NCBI GenBank assembly: GCA_964648465.1
Contig: CAZYMU010000014.1
Coordinates: forward strand, 1 to 64,000
Origin: Aminicenans sp964648465
GTDB taxonomy: Bacteria; Acidobacteriota; Aminicenantia; Aminicenantales; Aminicenantaceae
Direction of reading: 5' to 3'
Length of the DNA: 64,000 nucleotides
Under the pieces are notes generated by a model. It made no database searches and was not told the origin of the DNA. It saw nothing but the letters and a program-made list of their open reading frames with translations. A program made the position numbers and the translations under genes. Below, piece after piece: positions 44,175-54,129 of the stretch (its first letter is position 1; the number at the start of each line of letters is the position of its first letter).

Positions 44175-45194
44175 ATGAAAAAATCAAATTGGCGATACGT
44201 TGTAGGTACTCTCCTTTTTATATGCATCATAGGAATAGCAATTATCGGAATCCTAATGGGCCTGGTTATTTCCAAGGGCCCACAGGCTTCAGAAAGCGTC
44301 AAGTATTTCCTGGGGTTCCAGCTTCATCAGTGGGGAAATATCCATTTCTATTTCTCTATTGCTTTCATTGTTCTTGTCATCATTAACCTCATTCTCAGTT
44401 GGAGCTGGATAAAGGGCAAAGTCCACCAGCTCTTTCATAGAGGCTGGGCGACGTTGCTTGTTTTGACAATTGTTGCCTTTCTTTTGGTCCTTTTCCTTTT
44501 CTGGGCCTTTTATCTGAAAGCTCCGGGAGCTTTTAAGGACTATGGAGTGAGAGCCGGGAGTGAAGCGAATACAAAGCCCTTTGAAAAAAGTCAATACCGC
44601 CAAGAAGAAAGAATTTCTATTGGAGAAGGCAGAGATTACGTTGCAATCACTGGTCAGATGACCCTCCTGGATGTGGAAAAAGCAACTGGAATTCCTGCAA
44701 AAGAGATCGCTGATGAATTAGGTCTGCCTTCTAAAATTTCACTGAACAAAACTTTAAGGCAATTAATAAAAAGATATCCATTTACTATACAGGAAGTGAG
44801 GGATGTTGTAACTGAATTTTTAAACAAAAAAGAGTCTCTTCATCAAGAAAAAAATGAAGCAGAAGAAACTCAGATAAGAAAAGAGCAGGAAATAAAAATT
44901 AAAGAAGAGATAAGGCCAAAGGAACTTCTTCACGAAGAACCCAAGCAAAGATTGATCAGAGGACGTATGGCTGTGGTTCCTTCAGGAATCCTTATTACTG
45001 GGAAGATGACACTATATGATTTAGAGGACATAACCGGTATTCCGGCCCGAAAAATTGCTGATGAATTGAAAATTCCTTCAAACGTCCTTCTTTATGAACA
45101 CCTGGGAAGACTGAGAAAAAGATATCTCTTTAGCATGCAGGAAGTAAGGGATGTAGTGGCCTCTTTAATGAAGAAAAATAGAAAGAAAAAATAA
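44175..45194 (+). CDS. DUF4405-type membrane protein with two repeated C-terminal domains
   Basis: 339 residues. Three membrane helices (about 8-31, 58-78 and 93-113) with FQLHQWGNIHFYFSIAF, the His-containing pattern of DUF4405 cytochrome-b-like proteins. The soluble part has two copies of an about 57-residue domain: ITGQMTLLDVEKATGIPAKE...IQEVRDVV (about 157-213) and ITGKMTLYDLEDITGIPARK...MQEVRDVV (about 276-330), joined by a charged Lys/Glu linker. Possible haem-binding anchor for electron transfer; repeated domain function unknown. Confidence 0.75.
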   Translation: MKKSNWRYVVGTLLFICIIGIAIIGILMGLVISKGPQASESVKYFLGFQLHQWGNIHFYFSIAFIVLVIINLILSWSWIKGKVHQLFHRGWATLLVLTIVAFLLVLFLFWAFYLKAPGAFKDYGVRAGSEANTKPFEKSQYRQEERISIGEGRDYVAITGQMTLLDVEKATGIPAKEIADELGLPSKISLNKTLRQLIKRYPFTIQEVRDVVTEFLNKKESLHQEKNEAEETQIRKEQEIKIKEEIRPKELLHEEPKQRLIRGRMAVVPSGILITGKMTLYDLEDITGIPARKIADELKIPSNVLLYEHLGRLRKRYLFSMQEVRDVVASLMKKNRKKK

Positions 45195-45232
45195 AAATTG
45201 ACAATCAAGAATTTAATGTTTTGGGCCTGCGC

Positions 45233-45970
45233 ATGGATGAATTAGTTCTGAGGAAAAAGCTAATTATGTTTTCATTAAATTCTAGTTTGATAAGAAATTT
45301 GTTAGCATTCTTATTCTTGTATGTCACTTTCTCAGGAATTACATTCTCTAAGATAAATGAATTCTGTGATTACAGTACAGGTATTATTATTCAGGATAAA
45401 GTAGAGGCAAAAAAGCTATGTAAATACTACTTTGAAAGCAAAGGTTTTGAGACCGGGAAAATAAAAATTTCTGAGCTGAATGTTGAAATTATGCTTGAAG
45501 AAAATCAATTCTACAAAAGAGAAGAGGATGTTATGGATGTATATGAAAGGATAAATGAAATAAGAAAACAGTTTGGGCTTCCAACACCTTACCATGATTA
45601 TGTTCAGGGATACGGATGGTGTGGTGTGTTACAAGCCAAGTGTTCAAGAAAAAAAGCGTATGGATATATTGTTTTGATAAATAAGAATCTAAATGATGCA
45701 AGCATGATTTATACTAGAGCACACGAAAATGGTCATTTCTTGTGGTATATTGGTAAACAGGAAATAATTTATCAGAAATTCAAAAATTCATATTTCGTAA
45801 AATCTAAGATTCATACTGATGAAGACTTTGGGAATTTATGTGGATGGGTTGCATTAAAAATTGTTGGTTATAATCTAGATGAGTGTTTCATAATAAACAT
45901 CGGGGATCCTGAAGCAGAAACTAAGGTAATTAGTTTAAGGAATCTAGTCAGAAATTATCTGCTGGATTAA
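45233..45970 (+). CDS. HExxH metallopeptidase-like protein (ImmA/IrrE-like)
   Basis: 245 residues from the ATG at 45233. A hydrophobic stretch (about 17-38, SLIRNLLAFLFLYVTFSG) may be a signal or anchor. TRAHENGHFLWYIG contains HENGH, the zinc motif, and HTDEDFGNLCGWVALK further on resembles the second conserved block (E/D-x-x-A-N) of ImmA/IrrE-type peptidases. An exported ImmA-like protein would be unusual. It forms a unit with the DUF4405 gene, both framed by 100-bp repeats. Confidence 0.65.
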   Translation: MDELVLRKKLIMFSLNSSLIRNLLAFLFLYVTFSGITFSKINEFCDYSTGIIIQDKVEAKKLCKYYFESKGFETGKIKISELNVEIMLEENQFYKREEDVMDVYERINEIRKQFGLPTPYHDYVQGYGWCGVLQAKCSRKKAYGYIVLINKNLNDASMIYTRAHENGHFLWYIGKQEIIYQKFKNSYFVKSKIHTDEDFGNLCGWVALKIVGYNLDECFIINIGDPEAETKVISLRNLVRNYLLD

Positions 45971-46159
45971 AAAACAAGCTTAAACCCTGATGATTTAAAT
46001 ATATGATTAAAGGCTGCAAGAAGAGGGACTTGACCTTTTTTCTTTCTTTTATCATCTTGACATATTTCTCTGATAAATATCGATTAATCTAGGGACATAA
46101 GCATGCCAAAACAGACCAAAACTGACTGTTTACGTCTGTTTGTAAATGTAAAGTACTTT

Positions 46160-46259
46160 CTAAATATTCTCATTTAAGCTCAGATTAAGGTTTGTGAGTG
46201 CTTGCGGAAAAGTTAACTTTATTGATATCAACTATATGCCAAAGCCAAGCTGCAAATGC
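46160..46259 (+). repeat. 100-bp direct repeat, copy 2
   Basis: Same orientation as 43762-43861, again followed by GCAAATGC units (to about 46282). The interval 45971-46159 and 46285-46489 hold nothing else I can name. Confidence 0.8.
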
Positions 46260-46489
46260 AAACAAGCCGCAAATGCAAAGAGATAGACAGTTCCCCCAGA
46301 TAAAGGAGTCAGAAAACAAAGCAAGCTTATCAATACTCTTTTTAATATTGTTTCGATTTCCATATTTCAATATATCTTATATTCTAGTCAAAAAATCTCA
46401 CCTACACTCTTTATCACATGAATTCAATTATTTCAAATAACCGGTAGAAAGGAATCGGTCAAGCCGGTTTGAATCATTTTTATTTTCCC

Positions 46490-48781
46490 TTAAAAAGAAA
46501 ATTCAAACCCTGCATAAAAAGACCTGGGCCGCATGGGCCCATAAATATATCCTGAATCTCTATACATACCTTTATCCAGATCTTTTTGATAGGAATTAAA
46601 AAGATTATACATACCTAAAAAAATATTGATTTTACTTTTTTGATTGATATTAAAAGGCTTTTTAAATTTTGCATTAATTACCCAGAAAGATTCTCTGGTT
46701 TCCAGCCTATCTTCATCTATATATCCAGCAAAGTGAGGAACTTTCATCTTTCCAGTATATTCTAATGACAAGTCTAAATTAAAAAAATTTGGGTTTTCAT
46801 AGCTAAATCGAGCATATCCATAGGAATCAGGCGTCTTGAAAAATTCATGTGAACCAAAATTAGGCTCTGGTTCATCAAGCCAACTTCGCTGTAGAGTCAA
46901 TCCAGCTCCTAAGGATAAATAATGACCCAGTCTACAACCGAAATCAGCAGAAATTCCATAAACCCCCGCATCCGATCCGTTTATTCTTTCAAAAACAATC
47001 GTATTCTCTCTGCAGTTCCATTCCTCCTCATCAAGCATAAAGGCATTGGTCAGTAAAGTGTAAAAAGCCTCCATACTGACTTGAAACAAATTTCTTCCCA
47101 CTTTCCTGCCATAGTCAAAGCCTGTGCTCACACTATAGGATTTCTCTTCTTTTAATTCTGGAGAGTTCTCTATGATCATTCCCTTGCCGCTTACCTGACT
47201 GATATCTAGATCTTCATTAAAAACCTGAGGGGCCCTAAAACCTGACGAAAAAGTCACTCTCCAACTCATATCTTTTATGAGATTAATAAGAAGGCTCATT
47301 CTTGGGTTAAAGATGAGTTTATCAATCAATGAATGCCTGCTTAACCTCAAACCAGCAAGGATGAAAAAGGTTTTATTTAATTTAAAATCATCTTGAGCAA
47401 AGAAACCAAACTCCTTATAATCATTATCAATCTCTCTGCCGTAGGCAACAGCTTGGTCTTTGATTTTTTCATCTTTAAATTGAAAGCCAGCAGATATAAG
47501 ATGTAATCCTATCTGATAATTCATCTGGGCGTTTAAAAATGAGATTGGGTTCTCTGTCATTCCATAGGCATCGAGATTTTGTTCAGCTCCATAATAGGTG
47601 CTCCTATCTGCATGAATATGAGAAAAGGAAATGGAATAATACATGCTTTTGGTTAAATAATGATTCCAATCAGCAGAGAGACCTAATATGTCTGAATTTA
47701 TCCATTCAGCTATATTGGCTTCATGGGGTGGTCTATCAAAAAGGTCTCCCCCACGCCTATCTTCAGATATTCTAAAAAGACCTAACTTGAGCTTTCCTTT
47801 AATCTTTGGGATGGAATTGTAAAAATTTAATCCAAAACTTGTGCTTTTTAAACGGCCAATTTCAGAAAAACTATCTTCATTTAAATCCACTGGTTGTCTT
47901 CCTTTATAATTGGCGAAAAGGAATCCTTTTGTGTTTCCGCCCCTGGTCACTACGCTGCTCCGAAACCCTAGATTTGTGTATGGTTCTCCTTTAATGGACT
48001 CCTGGTGTAATTTTATGTTGGTGCTATTTTCCATTGGTTCTTTAGTTAAAACATTAATGACTCCAGATACCGCATTCCCTCCATAAAGGGCAGAACCTCC
48101 TCCTTTAACAATCTCAATCCTGTCAAGCATCTCTGTTGGAATTTGTTCAAGTCCATAGACTCCGATCATGGAGCTGAAAACAGGGGAGCTGTCAATCAAA
48201 ACTTGAGTGTACTTTCCTTCCATACCGTTGATGCGAACTTGAGTAAAATTGCAGCTCTGACAGTTAGTTTCAACCCTGACACCTGAAGTGCAGCAGAGGG
48301 ACTCAGCAAGTTGGGATGCCTCTTTTTGCTCAATTTCTCTTGCGGTAATAATTTCAGTTTTTACAGGAACCTCGACATAAAGCTTTGGTGTTTGAGTGGC
48401 AGTAACAACGATTTCCTCTGAAAGTTTTCTTATCAATTGGATATCGATTGTCATATCTTCTATTAAATCAAATGGTTCAGACTGGAAATCCATATAGCCC
48501 TCAACATAGACTTCAATATGATATCTTCCTGGAGGCATGGCTTGAATTTTGAATGCTCCTGTTTCATCGGTTTTTACAGATCTTTGAACCTCTGGAATGA
48601 AAACAACTGCATTTTCAATCGGACCTTCCTTATAAGACTTTACAATACCGGAAAGTGTAAAGAGCTGAGTTTCTTCAAATTGTTCTCTAACAGGATTTAT
48701 TGTTATTTCTTTTGCCTTAAGCCGTAGCGGACCTGTTATGATTATTAGATTTATGATTAATATGATAATTGATCTTTTCAT
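46490..48781 (-). CDS. TonB-dependent outer-membrane receptor
   Basis: 763 residues from the ATG behind AAGGAG. Signal peptide (about 1-25), a carboxypeptidase-regulatory-like domain (about 45-115, GAFKIQAMPPGRYHIEVYVEG), plug domain (EEIVVTATQTP TonB-box region to GGGSALYGGNAVSGVINVLT) and a 22-strand-type barrel ending in RSFYAGFEFSF. The plug carries an unusual Cys group, ESLCCTSGVRVETNCQSCNF, reminiscent of metal- or cofactor-linked receptors. A small Cys protein lies upstream on the same strand, possibly functionally linked. Ligand unknown. Confidence 0.92.
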   Translation of the reverse strand: MKRSIIILIINLIIITGPLRLKAKEITINPVREQFEETQLFTLSGIVKSYKEGPIENAVVFIPEVQRSVKTDETGAFKIQAMPPGRYHIEVYVEGYMDFQSEPFDLIEDMTIDIQLIRKLSEEIVVTATQTPKLYVEVPVKTEIITAREIEQKEASQLAESLCCTSGVRVETNCQSCNFTQVRINGMEGKYTQVLIDSSPVFSSMIGVYGLEQIPTEMLDRIEIVKGGGSALYGGNAVSGVINVLTKEPMENSTNIKLHQESIKGEPYTNLGFRSSVVTRGGNTKGFLFANYKGRQPVDLNEDSFSEIGRLKSTSFGLNFYNSIPKIKGKLKLGLFRISEDRRGGDLFDRPPHEANIAEWINSDILGLSADWNHYLTKSMYYSISFSHIHADRSTYYGAEQNLDAYGMTENPISFLNAQMNYQIGLHLISAGFQFKDEKIKDQAVAYGREIDNDYKEFGFFAQDDFKLNKTFFILAGLRLSRHSLIDKLIFNPRMSLLINLIKDMSWRVTFSSGFRAPQVFNEDLDISQVSGKGMIIENSPELKEEKSYSVSTGFDYGRKVGRNLFQVSMEAFYTLLTNAFMLDEEEWNCRENTIVFERINGSDAGVYGISADFGCRLGHYLSLGAGLTLQRSWLDEPEPNFGSHEFFKTPDSYGYARFSYENPNFFNLDLSLEYTGKMKVPHFAGYIDEDRLETRESFWVINAKFKKPFNINQKSKINIFLGMYNLFNSYQKDLDKGMYRDSGYIYGPMRPRSFYAGFEFSF

Positions 48782-48873
48782 GATATTCTCCTTCAATTTC
48801 AGTATTGGTCTCGAGATCAGAATTCAAACAAAGACATTCATGATGAAAAAGAATGATCTTTTTGGTATGGAAA

Positions 48874-49113
48874 TTAACATTCCGGAGGAAAACGAGAGGA
48901 GAGCTGGATAGAAAAAACAGAGGTATCATTAAATATATAAAAGAACTCTATAATTCCTACTATAGAAAGAGGTGGCAGAAAGAAAAAATTGATCTGACTC
49001 GTTGTTACTGAATAATTCTGAAACTGGCAAGCTGGACAGTTATCTGTATCGTAATAATTAGGAATAGGAATTTGGTTTTTTTGTTCATGACAATTTCCAC
49101 TCAATTTCATCAA
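48874..49113 (-). CDS. Small CxxC protein with IS-derived N-terminus
   Basis: 79 residues. The first 17 (MMKLSGNCHEQKNQIPI) belong to the mobile promoter element and match the N-termini at 56775 and 59934. The remainder, NYYDTDNCPACQFQNYSVTT, has a CPAC pair and one hydrophobic stretch, like small proteins encoded next to metal-related TonB receptors. Its native signal peptide may have been replaced, so it could be non-functional. Confidence 0.45.
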   Translation of the reverse strand: MMKLSGNCHEQKNQIPIPNYYDTDNCPACQFQNYSVTTSQINFFFLPPLSIVGIIEFFYIFNDTSVFSIQLSSRFPPEC

Positions 49114-49215
49114 ATTATCACCATTTGATTTGCTTCATTAACAATAATACATAGAAAAAACATATACTGTCAATAAGAAGTCCTCATGAAATAGAGAATC
49201 TCATAGAATTGGCCT
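49085..49215 (-). promoter_or_regulatory. Mobile promoter element E3
   Basis: Minus strand: TTGACA (49168-49173), 18-base spacer, TATTAT (49144-49149), GGTGATAATTTG-ATG. Lies just downstream of the IS91-type relic and points to the small CxxC gene and TonB receptor. Confidence 0.72.
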
Positions 49216-49246
49216 GTAAAAAGCCTATATTGAATAGACTTCACCC

Positions 49247-49713
49247 TTAACTGCTGAAAATCTTGATTCTCATATATTCTATTCTTTCCTCAGCTACCAT
49301 ATTAAGCTGAGCTTTGGGAGGCGGAGGTCGTTCTGCCTTAAAGGTCAGATTAGAGAAGCGGGCGTTTATACTTGAAGAATATCCGTAGCATCTTGGGTAT
49401 GGTAAAGAACACCTGGCGGTGAGGTGTATCCAGTATAAGCTCTTCCCGCATTCACTCGCCCGCCCCACTCCTTGCGCCTCTTAGCATGACAAGATTGACA
49501 GAAACCACGTGTTTTGCAGGAAAACATAAGAAGCCTTTCTGTACTGCAATCATGACATCTTATCTGCGCAAATCCACAATTTGGATTGCCGCAGTCCAGA
49601 TACTTATCAACTACTTCCTGAACAATGGGGTGGAGATAACCATACTCACGTTCAAAGCTTGACTCATAAGCCTTGAGGAAGCGGTCAATATTATGGAAAA
49701 CCACACGATACAT
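49247..49713 (-). mobile_element. IS91-type transposase relic
   Basis: Start MYRVVFHNIDRFLKAYESSF and the zinc-binding region CGNPNCGFAQIRCHDCSTER...CKTRGFCQSCHAKRRKEWG match the N-terminal domain of IS91-family transposases. A frameshift after EWGG follows; the other frame continues REELILDTPHRQVFFTIPKM and stops at 49350. The last part (PPPPKAQLNMVAEERIEYM) may be the original C-terminus, so the centre has been deleted. Not functional. Confidence 0.75.
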
Positions 49714-49869
49714 AACCGTCCTCTCCGGATGATGCTGAAGATATACCCTGCCCATGGCAGGGATTGTGACTCAAGAAACGTGCCAAAAGGGTTAGCTGCT
49801 TTGTATTCCCCTGTAAGCAGCTAAGCTAGGCTTTAGGAAGAAGTTATAAGTTGTAAACTGCTGTTTGCT

Positions 49870-50091
49870 TTCAGAGGATAAAGGTATAATAAAATAAATA
49901 AATGCATTTGATAACTGATATTTAATCTCTTTACTCTTTGGATCCTTTCGGATGATCAACCAGCATTCATCACCAGGGAAACCATTATCTTCACTTGGAA
50001 ATACACGCAGACACGCTATATCTGCCCATAACTCCCTTCGCTCAGTGTCACGGATAAAAACATGATGCAAGTGTTGATTTACCTGCACCAT
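49870..50091 (-). pseudogene. DDE transposase C-terminal fragment
   Basis: ERRELWADIACLRVFPSE and GDECWLIIRKDPKSKEIKYQ then LSNA resemble the end of IS701/IS4-type DDE transposases. The frame runs into IS91-type flank at its 3' end and overlaps the chimeric gene at its 5' end. Confidence 0.55.
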
Positions 50092-50666
50092 TTGGACCTA
50101 CAATTGCATGGATATGCCCTTACCAGATATCCATATTTATTCATATAAACAAATTTTTTTAGGGACATCCTTTCTGGTATTCTCCGTTCAGCCTCAATTT
50201 GACTATTCGAAAGAATCGGACTAATGTTTTCTGAGTGTTTACTAACAATTATCAAGGCAATAACATTCATAGTATCTGGAATGCCTAGAATTTCTCTTAT
50301 CTTCCTTGGGCTGTATCTTGCTATTGGATGAGCCACTAAACCTAACTCTGTAGCTCTTAAAATAATAAATGCGGTTGCCATACCCGTGTCAAATAGATAA
50401 TATTCTATATCATGAATGACACAATCATCCTGCTCTTTGCTGAAAATAACTATAATCATAGATGCAGTTTTTGCCCATTCATTACCAGAAGATAAAGCTG
50501 GATGCATCTCTTCTAATTTCTTTGAATACAGCTCAAAATATGAATCCATTTGCTGACAGTAAGGACACGACGGGCTATAAAAAATTACTATAACCGGCTT
50601 ATCCTTTTTTCCAATAGTTTCTCTCCAAGTTATATCTTTCAGTTCAACAAGATAATTCAAACTCAT
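50079..50666 (-). pseudogene. Thioredoxin-nitroreductase chimera
   Basis: Open frame of about 195 residues. The first 52 are a thioredoxin-like start (KPVIVIFYSPSCPYCQQM with CPYC), then at LEEMHPALSSGNEWAKTA the sequence becomes the second half of a nitroreductase (GMATAFIILRATELGLVAHP, GIPDTMNVIALIIVSK). The nitroreductase FMN-binding N-terminus and the thioredoxin C-terminal half are both missing. Most likely a deletion fusion of two neighbouring redox genes; activity improbable. Confidence 0.65.
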
Positions 50667-50720
50667 GTTAATCCCCAGTTTGTGTATAAGAATCAATTAG
50701 GTCGGATTTATGTTTTACCA

Positions 50721-52856
50721 TTATAATGAATTCCTATTATTTTTTTCAATTTTAGCAGTATTTCTTTGGTTCAATATCTCAATTATTTTGGTAATGTCTG
50801 TTAATGGAGATTGGCAAGTATAATTACGGCAAATATAGACAGTCACTTTTCCATTAAGGCTTTTTTGATGTTTGGTGTACTTAGCCATACGAACAATATC
50901 AGGTGTTTCCTGTTCGGTAGGACGAAGAATAATAACCTTATTAGGTATGAACAAGCAATTAATTGCCTTTATCATCTCTTTTGTTTCGACCGCCTGAGAA
51001 TTTCCTGCAATTACGATCTCATAAGAAGGTCCAACTTCGAAGTCCAATGCCATCACTAATTGGCTATATGCCGATGGTGATTGTTGGATGTTCTTTGAAA
51101 ATGCACTCCCAATCATGACAGCTTTTTCTTCAAATTCGGGATTTGCTGTTATGCGACCTAAATGAAGTAGATTCAACATTGCAACAGAGTTTCCACTTGG
51201 AATAGCTCCATCATAGATTTCTTTCTTCCTAATCAACAGTTTTTCATCATTATCTGAAGTGAAATAAAATGCACCATCTTCATCATCCCAAAAATGATCT
51301 AGTAAATATCCATTCAATTCTAAAGCAGTTTTAAGATATTTTGTATTAAAGGTGGTTTCATACAGTTCTATCAATCCAAAAATAAGAAATACATAATCAT
51401 CCACATTTGCTATCACGGCTGCTTGACCATCACGATAACGATGAAAAAGTCCGCCATCTGATCTACGCATATTCTCTAAAATGAAATCTACCGAGCGGCA
51501 AGCAGCTTCAACGTATCTGGATTCATCAAAGATTTGTGCCCCTTTTGCAAATGCTGCAATCATTAGTCCATTCCAATCTGCCAAAATTTTATCGTCCTTA
51601 TATGGATGTATTCTTTTAATACGATAAGAAAATAATTTATTCAGTGCTGCTTTCAAACCATTTTTGATATCTTTTTCCGACATGTCCAGGCAATTGACCA
51701 GTTCTTCAATTGAAGATGTTTGATGAAAGATGTTCATATCGGTTTTTGTTCCTGTTGCCCCATCAGTAAAATTCCCATCTTTTTTGATGTTGAATAATCT
51801 TACAAGTATCTCTGTTTCTTCTGGTGTAAGCAATTTTTTAATTTCTTCATACTTCCAGAGGTAAAATTTTCCTTCCTCACCTTCGCTATCAGCATCCTCT
51901 GCAGAGTAGAATCCGCCTTCCGTCGAGACCATGTCTCTTAAAACGTATTCAAATATTTCTTGTGCTGTTTCCCCATACTTCTTGTACCGTGTTGCCTGAT
52001 ACGCATCACAATATACCATTGCAAGTAAAGCTTGATCATAAAGCATCTTTTCAAAGTGTGGAACCATCCACTTAGCATCAGTAGAGTAACGATGAAAGCC
52101 GAACCCAACATGATCGTAAATGCCGCTCTTTCTCATTTCAATGAGACTTTTTTCTACCATTTCCAAAGCTTGCTTATTATCAGTACGTGTCCAGTATCTC
52201 AATAAAAAAAGAAGATTCTGAGGAGTGGGGAATTTTGGAGCAGAACCAAAACCACCATGAATCCTATCAAAACTCAGTAAAAGTTGATCATAGGTTTTTT
52301 TCAATGTATCTTTGTTTAATTTTTCTCCAGATTTATAATGTGAAATTTGCGTTAAACTTGCAGTAGTTTTTTTTGCTGAATACAGCAGATCATTTCGCCG
52401 CGTTATCCATATATTCCTTACATGTGGAATGAGGTCAAGCATCCCGATTTGCCCGAATCGATTATGTTTTGGTATATATGTTGCAGCAAAAAACGGTTTT
52501 TTGTCTGGTGTCATAAAAATAGTTAGAGGCCATCCTCCTCCACCAGTCGTTATTTGACAGATTGTCATGTAAATGTTATCTAGGTCAGGTCTTTCCTCTC
52601 TATCTACTTTTATGCAAACAAAGGTGTCATTCATCAGATTTGCTACTTCAGGATCCTCAAATGATTCGTGAGCCATAACATGACACCAGTGACATGTTGA
52701 ATATCCAATTGAAAGAAAAATTGGCTTGTTTTCATTTCTTGCTTTTTCAAATGCATCAGAACACCAAGGATACCATTGTACCGGATTATGGGCATGTTGT
52801 AATAAATAAGGATTTTTTTCAGATATGAGATGATTAGTATGTTTGAATTTTTTCAA
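50721..52856 (-). CDS. YyaL/SSP411-family thioredoxin-domain protein
   Basis: 711 residues; TTG start seven bases after AGAGGAG. N-terminal thioredoxin-like domain with SIGYSTCHWCHVMAHESFED (CHWC) and the signature NPYLLQHAHNPVQWYPW; then ITTGGGGWPLTIFMTPD and a six-hairpin glycosidase-like alpha/alpha domain (GGFGSAPKFPTP, YDHVGFGFHRYSTDAKW, HFEKMLYDQA, ADWNGLMIAAFAKGA). Length is typical of the family; function unknown, possibly redox or carbohydrate linked. It follows the SagB-type gene with no gap. Confidence 0.92.
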   Translation of the reverse strand: MKKFKHTNHLISEKNPYLLQHAHNPVQWYPWCSDAFEKARNENKPIFLSIGYSTCHWCHVMAHESFEDPEVANLMNDTFVCIKVDREERPDLDNIYMTICQITTGGGGWPLTIFMTPDKKPFFAATYIPKHNRFGQIGMLDLIPHVRNIWITRRNDLLYSAKKTTASLTQISHYKSGEKLNKDTLKKTYDQLLLSFDRIHGGFGSAPKFPTPQNLLFLLRYWTRTDNKQALEMVEKSLIEMRKSGIYDHVGFGFHRYSTDAKWMVPHFEKMLYDQALLAMVYCDAYQATRYKKYGETAQEIFEYVLRDMVSTEGGFYSAEDADSEGEEGKFYLWKYEEIKKLLTPEETEILVRLFNIKKDGNFTDGATGTKTDMNIFHQTSSIEELVNCLDMSEKDIKNGLKAALNKLFSYRIKRIHPYKDDKILADWNGLMIAAFAKGAQIFDESRYVEAACRSVDFILENMRRSDGGLFHRYRDGQAAVIANVDDYVFLIFGLIELYETTFNTKYLKTALELNGYLLDHFWDDEDGAFYFTSDNDEKLLIRKKEIYDGAIPSGNSVAMLNLLHLGRITANPEFEEKAVMIGSAFSKNIQQSPSAYSQLVMALDFEVGPSYEIVIAGNSQAVETKEMIKAINCLFIPNKVIILRPTEQETPDIVRMAKYTKHQKSLNGKVTVYICRNYTCQSPLTDITKIIEILNQRNTAKIEKNNRNSL

Positions 52857-52859
52857 AAT

Positions 52860-53597
52860 TTACTCCTCTTTATGTAAGTAACCAACCACACTCATGTAAA
52901 CGGTGCTTTCTTTAATGCCATCAACATTAATAATCTCATTTATCTCATCATCAAATAATGCAGCAATTTGACAACTCCCTAGATCGAGACCTGTAGATGT
53001 AAGAGCAAGGTTTTGCGCAATGTGTCCTGCATCAAGATAGACATAACGATACGCACGCTGGTTATATTTCCATTTAGACCTGTTAAAAATTGCAGTCCAA
53101 ATAAAAACTACCGCAGCATCTGCACACATATTTTGACCTAATGCTGCCTGAGCAATTTCGTTTCTGAAGTCCCCCAATTTCAACTCCTCAAGACAATGTT
53201 CCTTTATAAAATAATGATAAACTCCTCTATCCACATTTTCTACATTGTTAACCACAAGATATGTTTCTATTGGATATAAGGCTCCAGCAGATGGCGCAGT
53301 ACGGAATTCATATCCGTTTTCTTTTCTTTGAATACCTGTTGATGCCCACAGTAAATAGGACAGATTTTCCTTATTTATTGGTTCATTTGAGAATATGCGG
53401 ATACTTCGCCGTTTCTGTAAAATTGTATCTAATGATTTGCTTACCTTTACTGCTGGATGACCAAGATTTATCCTTTTACAATGGGGATATTCTTTATACA
53501 CTTCAGGCTGGTTATCCCAATCTAATCCATTTCCAATCAGTTGATTACGGTGGTATTTTGTCGATTGATGAAATCGATCGCCACTATTTTTCTCCAT
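52860..53597 (-). CDS. SagB/ThcOx-type nitroreductase-fold oxidoreductase
   Basis: 245 residues from the ATG behind TGAGGTGAT. FMN-dependent family: LDTILQKRRSIRIFSNEPIN (R-R-S phosphate-binding), RTAPSAGALYPIETYLVV, YVYLDAGHIAQNLALTSTGL and LGSCQIAALFDDEINEI. Family members oxidise azolines in peptide natural products, but stand-alone copies like this one, without cyclodehydratase genes, are common and of unknown substrate. First of a short operon with the YyaL-type gene. Confidence 0.9.
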   Translation of the reverse strand: MEKNSGDRFHQSTKYHRNQLIGNGLDWDNQPEVYKEYPHCKRINLGHPAVKVSKSLDTILQKRRSIRIFSNEPINKENLSYLLWASTGIQRKENGYEFRTAPSAGALYPIETYLVVNNVENVDRGVYHYFIKEHCLEELKLGDFRNEIAQAALGQNMCADAAVVFIWTAIFNRSKWKYNQRAYRYVYLDAGHIAQNLALTSTGLDLGSCQIAALFDDEINEIINVDGIKESTVYMSVVGYLHKEE

Positions 53598-53652
53598 TCT
53601 AATCACCTCAATTTTTTAGAGGAAACTACCCCTCTCTGTTATTAATACACTA

Positions 53653-54129
53653 CTAATCTTGGAGGTCATGTATTTTTCCTAGCACCTCTTCTACATGACC
53701 AGATACCCGAACCTTCAACCATACATGAGCAACGTTACCCCCAGGATCAATTATGAATGTGCTTCTGATCACACCAAAATATTCTCTACTATACAGTTTC
53801 TTCAGCTGCTATACACCATATTTCTCCAAAACATCGTGATCACGATTGCTTAATAGAATTACTCTCAAATTTTGTTTTTGTTCAAATTTTTTATGACTTG
53901 ATGTTGAATCAGGACTCACACCAATAATTTCTGCATTCAACCGTGAAAATTTCTCCACATTATTGGAGAAATTAATTGACTTAAGTGTACATCCCTTCGT
54001 GTTATCCCTAGGATAAAAATAAAGGACAACCCATTTTCCCAGAAATTCTCCAAGAGTATGTTTTTTGTCGTTTTGATCGGAAAGAAGAAAATCCGGTGCT
54101 TTATCTCCCATAACAATCATCTTTACCAC
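53653..54129 (-). pseudogene. Peroxiredoxin (Bcp/PrxQ-type) with an internal amber codon
   Basis: First part MGDKAPDFLLSDQNDKKHTL, VVLYFYPRDNTKGCTLKS (peroxidatic Cys) up to LEKYGV, then TAG, then in the same frame QLKKLYSREYFGVIRSTFII and DPGGNVAHVW to a stop at 53653. Relatives have Trp at the TAG position (KYGVW), so a TGG-to-TAG change is the simplest reading. The best start is probably the ATG at 54120. The truncated 106-residue product would lack the C-terminal strands and helix. Confidence 0.8.

Noticed and set aside
48874..49113. Treating MMKLSGNCHEQKNQIPI as a new conserved protein family start
   Set aside because: The same sequence begins three unrelated frames and lies in a repeated IS91-end element.
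49247..49468. A separate 73-residue protein downstream of the IS91-type transposase
   Set aside because: It is a frameshifted reading of the transposase remnant; the third frame continues the true transposase sequence.
53809..54129. General reassignment of TAG as a sense codon
   Set aside because: TAG ends other genes in the window, for example the TIR/kinase-region frames and the peroxiredoxin's own final stop; one internal TAG is better read as a mutation or error.
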